In this document: piece after piece, positions 17,300 to 25,447 of the stretch
Layout: each line of letters begins with the position of its first letter
Numbering within the stretch: position 1 is the stretch's first letter
Origin: JAAFJT01 sp043744275
GTDB taxonomy: Bacteria; Bacteroidota; Bacteroidia; Chitinophagales; Saprospiraceae
Assembly: GCA_043744275.1 (NCBI GenBank)
Contig: JAYTUY010000012.1
Span: forward strand, 45,486-109,485
Direction of reading: 5' to 3'
Length of the DNA: 64,000 nt
Program-made: the position numbers and the translations under genes
The notes under the pieces: generated by a model
Seen by the model: the letters and a program-made list of their open reading frames with translations, nothing else
Told to the model about the DNA's origin: nothing
The model's database searches: none

Positions 17300-17781
17300 T
17301 GCAGGGGCAAAGAGAGCTTGCCAGAGGGGAAGTTTTTAATTGTCGAGTTCAGAGTTAGAAGTCAGAACATTAATTTGCCTTTTGATTACATTAAGTTGGT
17401 ATTATTTAAAACAAGGCTTTTAATAATTCTGAAAAGTAAGGGTTTTAAGTAAAGATTTGACTAAAATCATGGGATGGAACAAGGTTAAACTTTAAAAGGG
17501 CGTTTGGGTTAGAAACGAGTCAAATCTAAATTTTGATGTTACCATTTCAGACAAGTTCCCCGAATATCTTTAGGCTTTGAGGTTGAAAAAAGAGGGAACA
17601 AGCCGAAATATAACAGACCCCTAATACTGAAAGGAACGCCGAAAGACGATTTTCTTCCGACATTCCTTTGAATTTCTTTTGATTTTGTCACAAATCAACT
17701 CTGACTTGAAGTAAAAAACACCCCGACCTCAAAGCTATTGCCTCTTATCTTGCAAACGCTCATCAGGGTTAGAAAATCAGA
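17300..17781. other. 482-nt untranslated region before rng
   Basis: No ORF on either strand that I would defend. The minus-strand RNA can form local hairpins, for example GTTCCC (17555-17560) with GGGAAC (17594-17599) and AAGGAA (17631-17636) with TTCCTT (17664-17669). It may be a structured leader shared by the COX24-like gene transcript and rng. Confidence 0.35.
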
Positions 17782-17874
17782 TTACTTCTTCTTCTTGTGA
17801 CGATTCTTACGCAATCTCTTCTTACGCTTGTGCGTCGCTATTTTATGACGCTTCCGTTTTTTTCCACAAGGCAT
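17782..17874 (-). CDS. 30-aa AURKAIP1/COX24-domain ribosome-associated protein
   Basis: A 93-nt gene reading leftward from ATG 17874-17872 to TAA 17784-17782. The peptide is 30 aa, starts MPCGKKRKRHKIATHKRKKR and ends in RHKKKK; two thirds of the residues are Lys, Arg or His. This is the very short COX24/mS38-like protein conserved in Bacteroidota, a relative of mitochondrial small-subunit protein mS38, and it probably binds 16S rRNA. A TACCTTTG promoter element lies at 17975-17968, with a leader of about 90 nt. Confidence 0.85.
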   Translation of the reverse strand: MPCGKKRKRHKIATHKRKKRLRKNRHKKKK

Positions 17875-17967
17875 GTGTTCTATCTTTTAATGAATGAAAA
17901 ATATTATTTAGCTAAATACATTTTTGTAATATTAAAAATGTATTATAAGCATTTTCAAATTGAAGCG

Positions 17968-17975
17968 CAAAGGTA
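17968..17975 (-). promoter_or_regulatory. promoter of the COX24-like gene
   Basis: TACCTTTG followed by CGCTTCA, the same extended sequence seen at the yicC and bTHX promoters. Confidence 0.55.
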
Positions 17976-18062
17976 AAAATTAAAATGACAATTTTAACTA
18001 AAAAAAGTCTTTTCTAATAAAAAACTCATTTTATCCCATTCATCAAGGCTTATACTGAGGGG

Positions 18063-18836
18063 TCATAAACTTTCACATTTCTTCATCATCTCAGATGCTT
18101 TAGCATTTTGACTACCTGCATAAGCATCGGCTAATAGACAAACGGCTTTTTTATTGTTCGGCTCTTTTGTCAAAACGGATTCTAAGCGCACGATGGCTCT
18201 ATCAAATTGCCCTGTTTTGATAGCCAAACGAGCTAATTGCAAATTGACAGCTATATTGTCGGGATTTTCTTTATCCAAATCTCGAAGCAACAGAATACCT
18301 TTCATGGGGTTGTCCTGCGGTGGATTTTCAGTATAACATAAAGCCAAATTTATTTTATTATCTAATTTAGTGGGATTAATCGAAATAGCATTTTGAAAAG
18401 CATTCACTGCTCGCTGTGTACAAAAATTCCGCATCTGCTTATCCTCATTTTGAGTGATGGCTAAATGATAATTGGCTCCTGCAATGCTCCAAGCCTCCTC
18501 CGTTTTTTCAAAATCCGCTATTTGTTCGGCATACCACGCCGCTATTTCATCATGCTTAGCATCGTGCCAAGCACCTGAAAGTTGCTTCAAAATATTGATT
18601 GAATCGCTGCTTTTTGTAGGTGATTGAGCCATTATTGATTGAATACTCATCTTTTGTGCAGCGTCGAGTGAGGCTAAAGTGGTTTCAGCATGGCTTTTAA
18701 TATCTAAAGCTTCGGTGGTAAGAGCGCGAGATTGAGCGATGGCTTTTTGCTCTGTGGTTTTGGTGTCGCAGCCAAAATAGAGGATAAAAAATAGGGCAAT
18801 CGCCGAGCCGACGACAATGAGTTGTTGTTTGTTCAT
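18063..18836 (-). CDS. TPR-repeat protein with N-terminal membrane anchor
   Basis: A 257-aa protein with an N-terminal hydrophobic segment (LIVVGSAIALFFILYFGC) that may be an anchor or a lipoprotein signal (FGC). Residues ~130-250 hold tetratricopeptide repeats (FQNAISINPTKLDNKINLALCY, LLRDLDKENPDNIAVNLQLARLA, LESVLTKEPNNKKAVCLLADAY). TPRs are protein-binding scaffolds, so the partner is not predictable. It lies 146 nt downstream of the HU gene. Its TGA stop overlaps a repeat word (18054-18063). Confidence 0.75.
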   Translation of the reverse strand: MNKQQLIVVGSAIALFFILYFGCDTKTTEQKAIAQSRALTTEALDIKSHAETTLASLDAAQKMSIQSIMAQSPTKSSDSINILKQLSGAWHDAKHDEIAAWYAEQIADFEKTEEAWSIAGANYHLAITQNEDKQMRNFCTQRAVNAFQNAISINPTKLDNKINLALCYTENPPQDNPMKGILLLRDLDKENPDNIAVNLQLARLAIKTGQFDRAIVRLESVLTKEPNNKKAVCLLADAYAGSQNAKASEMMKKCESL

Positions 18837-18919
18837 TGTAAATTAAAACTAAATTTTCAAAATGCTCTGTAAACTATGCCAGTAGTTTTAGGGCACTTTT
18901 GGTCATACTAAAAACAAAT

Positions 18920-18959
18920 ATTGGGATATCGAAACGTGATGTTATTTCAATATCCCAAT
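18920..18959 (-). terminator. terminator of the HU/IHF gene
   Basis: ATTGGGATAT and ATATCCCAAT arms with a 20-nt loop, 23 nt after the HU stop on the minus strand. Confidence 0.7.
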
Positions 18960-18982
18960 AAAGAGCCTTAATCTGAGTGTCT

Positions 18983-19297
18983 TTAATCGTCAGCGCCTTC
19001 GTCGCTTGGCAATGAATTCACCTTGCTTTTCACATGCTCAGTAAATACTTTTGCAGGTTTGAAAGAAGGAATGAAATGCTCAGGAATCTGAACTGTTTTG
19101 CCACGTTTGATATTCCGACCCATTTTAGGTGCGCGGCGTTTGATGACGAAAGACCCGAAACCGCGAATATAAACATTTTCTCCACTGCCCATCGTGTCAC
19201 GTACTTCGTTGAAGAACGTTTCAAGTGTTACCAATACATCTACTTTGGCGAGTCCGGTTTTCTCAGAAATTGCTGTTACAATGTCAGCTTTTCTCAT
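18983..19297 (-). CDS. HU/IHF family DNA-binding protein
   Basis: A 104-aa histone-like protein. It has the helical dimerisation part (MRKADIVTAISEKTGLAKVD), then the hallmark RGFGSFVIKRRAPKMGRN and the beta-arm with IPEHFIPSFKPAK. It bends DNA as a dimer and shapes the nucleoid. The short acidic tail (SLPSDEGADD) is longer than in E. coli HU. It lies upstream of the TPR, COX24-like and RNase G genes in the same orientation. Confidence 0.93.
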   Translation of the reverse strand: MRKADIVTAISEKTGLAKVDVLVTLETFFNEVRDTMGSGENVYIRGFGSFVIKRRAPKMGRNIKRGKTVQIPEHFIPSFKPAKVFTEHVKSKVNSLPSDEGADD

Positions 19298-19808
19298 TAT
19301 GAATTGATTTTGAATAAATTATAAATTTTAGTTCAGTATCTCTTTCGTTTTGTCAAAAGCGCGGCAAATTTCTCATTTTTATTTTGATATAAAAAAATAT
19401 TTGCGCAACTTTTTTTCAAAAAATTATTAAAAAAAATTAATTCTCAATGCTTTATATATTTGAAAATCAATACTTTATAAGGAAAAGGCAAATTTTGAGC
19501 CAATTTACAATTGTATTTTATTTTTAAAATTTATTTTAAATATATATGTAAAATGCACAAAAAATTCACTCGCATTGGCTCACGCTGATAGTATGCTAAT
19601 GCTTCTGTCATTTAACAAAAATGATAGTTTTCAGTAAAAAAAATGATTAATAATAGGGTTGAAAGTGCCTCATGTGCGAATAGTGAAACGAAAATACAGG
19701 TATTTGATTGATTATCAACACTTTATGTAATTTTTTTTCAAAAAAAATTTTTTTTACTTCAAAAAAATCATGAAACTGCCAAATTCGCAACACTTACAGA
19801 CCTTTTGT
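19298..19808. other. AT-rich intergenic region before yicC
   Basis: Very AT-rich sequence with T and A runs (19731-19769) and no gene that I can support. It separates the divergent HU and yicC genes and should hold both promoters; only the yicC one is recognisable. Confidence 0.5.
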
Positions 19809-19816
19809 TATCTTTG
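19809..19816 (+). promoter_or_regulatory. -7 element of yicC-gmk
   Basis: TATCTTTG followed by CGCTTCATTTA. It lies inside the longer frame starting at ATG 19770 and so supports ATG 19845 as the true start. Confidence 0.65.
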
Positions 19817-19844
19817 CGCTTCATTTATCATAAACTGTTGTAAT

Positions 19845-20723
19845 ATGCTCCTTTCAATGACCGGTTACGGACGGGCAACTCGTACTTTTGACGATAAAAG
19901 CATCACCATTGAGGTGCGCGCTTTGAATTCTAAAATGACGGATATCCGTTTCAAAATGCCTTATAATTATAAGGCTAAAGAAATAGAACTTCGCCGTATC
20001 CTCACTGATCAGGCTGAGCGTGGGAAGATTGATGTATCCATTAATATCAAATCGCTTACTGGAGAAGATGATTTTGCTTTGAATCATGAGCTTTTCAAAA
20101 AATATTACAAGGAACTGAAAGGGCTGACTCATGAATTGGATTTGCCTGCCAACGATTTATTGTCTGCTATTTTGCGCTTGCCTAATATTGTCGGCACTGA
20201 CGAAGAAGGTGTGCCTGATGAAGAGTGGGAAGTAGCACAGCAAACCCTCAATGAAGCACTCGAAGACTTCAAAAAGTTCCGTTTTACTGAGGGGGGTGCT
20301 ATGGAGAAAGATTTGTATGATAGGATAGCCAATATCCTCAATTTGCTCAAAGCCATTGTACCTTATGAAAAAGAACGGATTGTCAAATTGCGTCAGCGGC
20401 TGCGTCAAAATCTTGAAGAGTTTTTAGGAAAAGAAAATGTAGATGAAAATCGTTTTGAGCAAGAAGTCTTATTTTATCTCGAAAAAATAGACGTGACGGA
20501 AGAAAAAATACGCCTTGAGCAACATTGCCGCTATTTCAAAGAGACTTTAGACGATAAAAAAAATACTTCAAAAGGTAGAACCCTTAATTTTATCACTCAA
20601 GAAGTGGGGCGGGAAATTAATACTTTAGGTTCAAAAGCCTATTCGTCAGAAATTCAACATTTGGTCGTACAAATGAAAGATGAATTGGAAAAAATGAAAG
20701 AGTTAATCGCTAATTTGGTTTAA
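19845..20723 (+). CDS. yicC: YicC family endoribonuclease
   Basis: A 292-aa protein starting MLLSMTGYGRATRTF, the canonical N-terminus of the family; the 25 residues upstream in the same frame precede the promoter and are not translated. N-terminal YicC-N domain (~1-155) includes VEVRALNSK-like IEVRALNSKMTDIRFKMP, and the C-terminal DUF1732 domain includes GRTLNFITQEVGREINTLGSKA. YicC-type proteins are endoribonucleases acting in RNA decay. The stop overlaps the gmk start by one base (TAATG), so the genes are cotranscribed. A repeat word with six Gs (20286) encodes TEGG between the domains. Confidence 0.93.
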   Translation: MLLSMTGYGRATRTFDDKSITIEVRALNSKMTDIRFKMPYNYKAKEIELRRILTDQAERGKIDVSINIKSLTGEDDFALNHELFKKYYKELKGLTHELDLPANDLLSAILRLPNIVGTDEEGVPDEEWEVAQQTLNEALEDFKKFRFTEGGAMEKDLYDRIANILNLLKAIVPYEKERIVKLRQRLRQNLEEFLGKENVDENRFEQEVLFYLEKIDVTEEKIRLEQHCRYFKETLDDKKNTSKGRTLNFITQEVGREINTLGSKAYSSEIQHLVVQMKDELEKMKELIANLV

Positions 20724-21286
20724 TGAATAAGTTAATCATAGTCACTGCACCATCGGGAGCAGGCAAAACAACAATTGTCCATCATCTTTTAGAAAAATTT
20801 GATGAATTGGCTTTCTCTGTGTCGGCTACTAATCGAGCGAAAAGAGTTCATGAAACAGATAGCGTAGATTATTACTTCTTTTCCACTGATGATTTTAAAC
20901 GCCTTGTTACTGAGGGGGCGTTTTTGGAGTATGAAGAAGTGTATGAAAATCAATTTTATGGTACTTTGAAATTGGAAATTGAAAGGCTGTGGTCACTTGG
21001 CAAATGCATTATTTTTGACGTGGATGTGAAAGGGGCTACCAATATTCAAAAAGCCTATCCTACTGAATCGTTATCTATTTTTATAAAACCGCCTTCCAAA
21101 GAAATACTCTTCGAACGGTTAAAAAACCGCAAAACTGAAACGCCTGAAAGCCTTCGTAAGCGAATTGCCCGCGCTACCGAAGAGTTAGCTTACGAAAATC
21201 GGTTCAATAAAGTCATCGTCAATGATGATTTAGAGAAAGCACTCAGCCAAGCTGAAAAAATAGTATTAGAATTTATCCGAACTTAG
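20723..21286 (+). CDS. gmk: guanylate kinase
   Basis: A 187-aa nucleotide kinase that phosphorylates GMP to GDP with ATP. The P-loop is APSGAGKTT at residues ~9-17; the GMP-binding region includes SVSATNRAKRVHETDSVDYYF and EYEEVYENQFYGT; the lid contains RLKNRKTETPESLRKRI. Typical length. It follows yicC with a one-base overlap, a common pairing. The repeat word at 20909-20919 encodes TEGAF. Confidence 0.96.
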   Translation: MNKLIIVTAPSGAGKTTIVHHLLEKFDELAFSVSATNRAKRVHETDSVDYYFFSTDDFKRLVTEGAFLEYEEVYENQFYGTLKLEIERLWSLGKCIIFDVDVKGATNIQKAYPTESLSIFIKPPSKEILFERLKNRKTETPESLRKRIARATEELAYENRFNKVIVNDDLEKALSQAEKIVLEFIRT

Positions 21287-21345
21287 TATTAATTTTATTG
21301 TTGCATTTCTTAGATTTGTCAAATCAATAAAGTCCAATAATAACT

Positions 21346-21738
21346 ATGAACTTGGAAACTATCGTTACAAATGGCATCAAAGTAAGCGTGGAGACTTTTT
21401 ATCAGGAAGAGTATAGCCGACCTATAGAAAATAAATACATCTTCGCTTATCGCATCTACATTCAAAATCTGAGTGAACACACCGTTCAGTTGATGAGGCG
21501 GCACTGGTATATTATTGACTCGAATGGTATGATACGCGAAGTGGAAGGAGAAGGAGTGATTGGACATCAGCCAATTTTAGCAGCAGGCGACACGCATCAA
21601 TATGTCTCATGGTCGCATCTTTTTACCGAAATGGGCAAAATGCATGGCTATTATCTTTTCGTTCGCCAAATAGATGGTGAAATGTTTAAAGCCACCATTC
21701 CTGAATTTCAATTGGTTGTACCTTTTAAAATGAATTAG
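21346..21738 (+). CDS. apaG: ApaG family protein
   Basis: A 130-aa single-domain protein of the DUF525 fold, an immunoglobulin-like beta sandwich. The signature is IFAYRIYIQNLSEHTVQLMRRHWYIIDSNG followed by VEGEGVIGHQPILAAGDTHQY. ApaG has been linked to cobalt and magnesium efflux in enterobacteria, but its biochemical role is unsettled. It is 59 nt downstream of gmk and probably in the same transcript, which ends at the hairpins at 21808-21889. Confidence 0.92.
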   Translation: MNLETIVTNGIKVSVETFYQEEYSRPIENKYIFAYRIYIQNLSEHTVQLMRRHWYIIDSNGMIREVEGEGVIGHQPILAAGDTHQYVSWSHLFTEMGKMHGYYLFVRQIDGEMFKATIPEFQLVVPFKMN

Positions 21739-21807
21739 AAACGTAGCGCGGAACTCCAGTTCTGCATTTTACTGAGGGGGTAGTTATTTATTTCATAATG
21801 TGTTACA

Positions 21808-21840
21808 ACATTCCAAAAGTTTTTAACTTTTGGAATGTTT
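21808..21840. terminator. hairpin ACATTCCAAAAGTT after apaG
   Basis: ACATTCCAAAAGTTTTTAAC pairs with ACTTTTGGAATGT. The T-run is short, so this may be a repeat element rather than the main terminator. A repeat word precedes it at 21771. Confidence 0.5.
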
Positions 21841-21844
21841 ACAA

Positions 21845-21889
21845 AAGAAAGAGGGTGTTGACCATTTAATGGCAACACCCTCTTTCTTT
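21845..21889. terminator. bidirectional terminator between apaG and the LolA-like gene
   Basis: AAAGAAAGAGGGTGTTG and its complement CAACACCCTCTTTCTTT form a long stem that can end both convergent transcripts. Confidence 0.85.
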
Positions 21890-21914
21890 ATTTTAAAACT
21901 ATGTTTCCCTCGGC

Positions 21915-22631
21915 TTATTCCTTCGGCAAACTAAAAATAGTTTTATCAAGCTTTGGATTAAGCTCCACTTTATCCGCTTTGATAACCATACCTGTCTGAC
22001 CATTGAGTTTGTTCTCGATAGTATGCGGTATCATCAAACCATCCACTTCTTTATAATCACTCAAAAAAGTTTCGACAGCCTGACCTTTCATCGGACCAGA
22101 TGAAGCAAAAGAGCGAATCATAACAGGTACAAAATTCTCAGCATCGATAAAATATATTTTTTCATCGCCTACTTTGCGTTTCAATTTCAATTTGAAACAT
22201 TTTGCGCCATCTATTTCCTCTTTACCATCTAACTCAACGGTATGACCTTTGGTTTTATAATCAATAAAATCATCTTCAAACGGCTCTTTAGCAGCATCGG
22301 CTGTTTCTTCTTCCGTTTTTTTAGTCGGTTTATTCATAGTTGCAAATGGGCTACATTGCCAAGCAGTAGTGCCATCGAACGCATCAACGAATTTTTGACC
22401 CTGAAAATCGCCTTCCTGACGCGTCATATTGGGGCGCATTGAAGACGCTGTAAATGGAATATTCATCCCTTGAACCACTACAAAACCTGTTTGGCGCATG
22501 GATTCTAATTTTTTCCATTTCTCTACACCGCCTACGGCTTTAATGTATTTTTCGACGATTTCATCGGCTGTCTGAGCTTGTACCATGAAGGCTGTTAAAA
22601 ACAAACCTAAAATGAGCGTGAATTTTTTCAT
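21915..22631 (-). CDS. exported LolA-like outer-membrane lipoprotein-sorting family protein
   Basis: A 238-aa exported protein with signal peptide MKKFTLILGLFLTAFMVQAQ. I start at ATG 22631 because the extra 22 residues of the longer frame would bury the signal peptide. After it come TADEIVEKYIKAVGGVEKWKKL, a common beginning of this group, and a run of beta strands (DAFDGTTAWQ, KCFKLKLKRK, KIYFIDAENFVPVMI, LSDYKEVDGLMIPHTIE). The half-barrel resembles LolA/LolB. In Bacteroidota these proteins are abundant and mostly uncharacterised. A basic-acidic linker (KPTKKTEEETADAAKEPFED) interrupts the fold. Confidence 0.7.
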   Translation of the reverse strand: MKKFTLILGLFLTAFMVQAQTADEIVEKYIKAVGGVEKWKKLESMRQTGFVVVQGMNIPFTASSMRPNMTRQEGDFQGQKFVDAFDGTTAWQCSPFATMNKPTKKTEEETADAAKEPFEDDFIDYKTKGHTVELDGKEEIDGAKCFKLKLKRKVGDEKIYFIDAENFVPVMIRSFASSGPMKGQAVETFLSDYKEVDGLMIPHTIENKLNGQTGMVIKADKVELNPKLDKTIFSLPKE

Positions 22632-22831
22632 CTGTACTATTTTTTGTTTTGTTAAATGTTTAAAAATAACTTTTATTAAAAAAAAATTGACTATCAATTT
22701 ATTGCAAAATAAATAACAATTGATTGAAGCTACAAAAGAAATTTCCCTGCACCTGCTTTGAAAAAATACTTTACAAACAATTGGAAATAAACGACGAAAA
22801 TTGTTTCCTCATTGTCAAGAAGAAAAACCAT

Positions 22832-23719
22832 TTAAACCAAATCGCTCAACAAAGCCAATTTTGCACCCATATCTGTATTGCCTTTTTGTAGTTCTTCTTG
22901 AGCCAATAAATGCAACCCCCTCAGTATATTGCCCGAATAAAGTATCTTTTGAACGCGATTATCTTTTTTCAAAGTTAAGATTTCTTCTTTAGGTGGTAAA
23001 GCTATGAGGCTGGCAATTTGAGCAATATTATTGCCCGTCAACACTTCGCTTTGGCGAATACTGAGGGGTAGCCCATCGTAGCCCAAAACGATAGGACGCT
23101 CAGGCTGCACAATTTCAAAAACAGCGTCGCCACTCGCTCGGGTGTAATATGCCCGACCGAGCCTGCCTACGAGGTCTATTTTATAGGGGTCAATCCGCCT
23201 TTTATCAGCATCCATCACATCTTCAGAAACATGGATACACAAAACATTGCAAATAATCAGACACCCTGCGCCCCCCTCAGTACCCAAGGGTAAAATCCGA
23301 TCCACGCGGCATTCCAATTGCACGGGCGACTCTTTCACTCGAAATGGGCGCACCAAATCTGAAGCCAATGGCGTCAATCCTGCTTTCTCAAATTCATTCA
23401 CCCCTTTTGGATAATTAACTGCCGTGAGGGTCATTTGCCGAACAATGCTATGGCTCACCATATTAATAACACATTCCATCGTCTCTTCTACGTTGCTCAA
23501 GGTATCTTTAGTCGTGCCATCCTGTACGCGCTTACCGACTGAGAAAACCACAATTGGGGGATTAGCACTGAAAGCATTGAAAAAACTGAAAGGCGCGAGG
23601 TTGGTATTGCCTTCTTTATCCATTGTGCTGACAAATGCAATAGGGCGAGGTGCCACAGATGCGATTAAAAACTGATAAAAATCAGGGTTAGAGGTTGTCT
23701 GTGGGTCAATTCTTATCAT
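22832..23719 (-). CDS. flavin reductase family (FMN-binding split barrel) protein
   Basis: A 295-aa protein whose first ~200 residues are a flavin reductase-like split barrel (FLIASVAPRPIAFVSTMDKEGNTNLAPFSFFNAFSANPP), the FMN-binding signature. The C-terminal ~90 residues are helical and specific to longer members. These proteins use FMN with NAD(P)H or bind it as a cofactor; the substrate is unknown. Its ATG overlaps the aat stop (ATGA), so it is translated with aat. Three repeat words fall in it: 22915 (ILRG), 23060 (antisense PLS) and 23271 (TEGG). Confidence 0.88.
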   Translation of the reverse strand: MIRIDPQTTSNPDFYQFLIASVAPRPIAFVSTMDKEGNTNLAPFSFFNAFSANPPIVVFSVGKRVQDGTTKDTLSNVEETMECVINMVSHSIVRQMTLTAVNYPKGVNEFEKAGLTPLASDLVRPFRVKESPVQLECRVDRILPLGTEGGAGCLIICNVLCIHVSEDVMDADKRRIDPYKIDLVGRLGRAYYTRASGDAVFEIVQPERPIVLGYDGLPLSIRQSEVLTGNNIAQIASLIALPPKEEILTLKKDNRVQKILYSGNILRGLHLLAQEELQKGNTDMGAKLALLSDLV

Positions 23720-24369
23720 GTTTTATTTCTTTTTAAAATCTCATAAAATTCGGTTCTTGAAATCAATCGCCCACCCAAACTTGTCAAATGTCGTGTTTCT
23801 TGCTGACAATCGATGAGTAAAAAATCCATTTCGCACAATTTTTGAACAAAGGTAATAAAACCGAATTTAGATGCATTGGGTACTTTTGTAAACATGCTCT
23901 CACCAAAAAAAACACGCCCCACAGCTACACCATACAAGCCACCCACCATTTCATCACCTTCCCAAACCTCTACTGAATGAGCATAGCCTCGATTATGCAA
24001 TTCGCCATAAGATTTTATCATGTCTTCATTGATCCATGTGCCGTCTTGACCTTTGCGCTGATTGAGCATACAATGGCGCATAACTCCTTGAAAATCAATG
24101 TTATAAGTGACTCTGAATTTGTTTTGATTGAAAAAAGGGCGCATACTTTTAGACACTTTGAGCTCTTTTGGAAACAACACCATGCGAGGGTCGGGCGACC
24201 ACCAAAGTATCGGTTCATCTTCATTGTACCAAGGAAAAATGCCCATGCTATAAGCCAAAAGCAACCTATCAGGCGACAAATCACCGCCGATAGCCACTAC
24301 ATCAGGCGTATCAAAATACTCTGGTTTTGGGAAATATATTTGAGTAGGGGAGAGCCAAGTTGCAGGCAT
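23716..24369 (-). CDS. aat: leucyl/phenylalanyl-tRNA--protein transferase
   Basis: A 217-aa enzyme that moves Leu or Phe from tRNA to N-terminal Lys or Arg of proteins, marking them for ClpS-ClpAP. Signature segments are VAIGGDLSPDRLLLAYSMGIFPWY, ILWWSPDPR, GTWINEDMIKSYGELHNRGYAHSVEVW and LIDCQQETRHLTSLG. I start at ATG 24369 because the longer frame to 24423 would run across the clpS terminator. It lies just downstream of clpS, which encodes the adaptor that reads the mark. It overlaps the next gene by four bases. Confidence 0.94.
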   Translation of the reverse strand: MPATWLSPTQIYFPKPEYFDTPDVVAIGGDLSPDRLLLAYSMGIFPWYNEDEPILWWSPDPRMVLFPKELKVSKSMRPFFNQNKFRVTYNIDFQGVMRHCMLNQRKGQDGTWINEDMIKSYGELHNRGYAHSVEVWEGDEMVGGLYGVAVGRVFFGESMFTKVPNASKFGFITFVQKLCEMDFLLIDCQQETRHLTSLGGRLISRTEFYEILKRNKT

Positions 24370-24397
24370 TTTAAAGAAAATGAGGGTTTTATGAAAA

Positions 24398-24430
24398 AGA
24401 CTTTGTGAAAGATAAACCCTCACAAAGTCT
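24398..24430 (-). terminator. terminator between clpS and aat
   Basis: AGACTTTGTG and CACAAAGTCT arms; read leftward the stem is followed by TTTTTC. It lies before the aat start. Confidence 0.7.
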
Positions 24431-24459
24431 TGATTTTATTTGCTTTACAAATAGAAAAA

Positions 24460-24774
24460 TTATTTATCCGTATTATTTCCCCCTTCTATCACCGCCGAAA
24501 GTCCTCTATCGCAAAGGGCTTCCCATTTCGGTTTTAGAACAGGCAAAGAAGCAGTCTTAACCGTTGCTTTACCCTTATAATGTATGATGCAAGCGAGTTG
24601 CTCTGCTTGGTCGGCAGTATGTTCGAGCACATCTGTGAAACATTCTATCACCCAATCAAAGGAATTTACATCATCGTTATATACTATCAGATAGGCATCA
24701 TACCCAATATCGGCAAGTTCATCGGCGAGGTCTATTTCCTCCTCCACCGCTACTTCTTCGTAAAAAGGATTCAT
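24460..24774 (-). CDS. clpS: ATP-dependent Clp protease adaptor ClpS
   Basis: A 104-aa adaptor that binds N-degrons and delivers them to the Clp unfoldase. After an acidic tail (~1-25) comes the family motif LIVYNDDVNSFDWVIECF, where NDD contacts the substrate amino group, and later HTADQAEQLACIIHYKGKATVK. It is 8 nt behind peroxiredoxin and 90 nt before aat, all leftward. The Clp partner is not in the window. Confidence 0.93.
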   Translation of the reverse strand: MNPFYEEVAVEEEIDLADELADIGYDAYLIVYNDDVNSFDWVIECFTDVLEHTADQAEQLACIIHYKGKATVKTASLPVLKPKWEALCDRGLSAVIEGGNNTDK

Positions 24775-24782
24775 TTTTATGA

Positions 24783-25250
24783 TTAATTTTTTTCAAGTGA
24801 TTGTCTAATCGCTGCAAAGTTAGGCAATTCTCCTGCATTTGGCAAGACCTCAGCATAAACAACTACCCCCTCAGTATCAATGACAAAACTTGCTCGTGCT
24901 GAAACACCATTCATGCCTAATACAAATTTTTCTATAAAAGCATTGTACTCTTTAGAAACATTTTTGTTGAAATCTGATAAAAGCGGAAAATTATAATCAT
25001 TCTCAGCCTTGTATTTTGCCAATGTAAAAACTGAATCCACTGAAATGCCTAAAACTTGGGCATTCAAGCTTTCATATTTTTTCATATTATCACGAGCATC
25101 GCAAAGTTGTGCTGTGCATACGCCTGTGAAAGCGGCTGGAAAAAAGTTTAAAACCACATTTTTACCCCGATAATCGCTCAATTTGACCTCTTTTTTTTCA
25201 TCTGAAAATAGAGTAAAATCAGGTGCTTGTTGTCCTACTTGGATTGCCAT
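24783..25250 (-). CDS. peroxiredoxin (AhpE-like)
   Basis: A 155-aa thiol peroxidase of the AhpC/TSA superfamily. The peroxidatic cysteine is in NFFPAAFTGVCTAQLC, within the PxxxTxxC motif variant typical of AhpE; a second Cys five residues later may resolve it. It reduces hydrogen peroxide or organic peroxides. The repeat word at 24865-24875 encodes TEGVVVY in the region before the last strand. Upstream there is a perfect palindrome over its promoter. Confidence 0.9.
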   Translation of the reverse strand: MAIQVGQQAPDFTLFSDEKKEVKLSDYRGKNVVLNFFPAAFTGVCTAQLCDARDNMKKYESLNAQVLGISVDSVFTLAKYKAENDYNFPLLSDFNKNVSKEYNAFIEKFVLGMNGVSARASFVIDTEGVVVYAEVLPNAGELPNFAAIRQSLEKN

Positions 25251-25303
25251 AAAGTTTTTTTATTTTTAAAATGTTGAAAATATGTTTCGTTAATTCAAAA
25301 ACA

Positions 25304-25326
25304 CCAACAAAATTACACTTTGTTGG
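25304..25326 (-). promoter_or_regulatory. peroxiredoxin promoter with overlapping palindrome
   Basis: CCAACAAA (25304-25311), seven bases, TTTGTTGG (25319-25326) form a perfect 8-nt inverted repeat. The -7 element TAATTTTG (25315-25308, minus strand) lies inside. A repressor or redox regulator binding here is inferred. Confidence 0.5.
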
Positions 25327-25447
25327 TTTAAAAATATATTTTCACCTTTTAAAATTTTAAGAAAAACCACCCCTCAGTATTTTATGCAGATTGCAGATTG
25401 CAACGAGTATATTTTACAGGATTTTATTGCATTTCATCACATTTTCT

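Noticed and set aside
19770..19844. An N-terminal extension of yicC from ATG 19770
   Set aside because: The promoter element at 19809 lies within it, and MLLSMTGYGRA is the family start.
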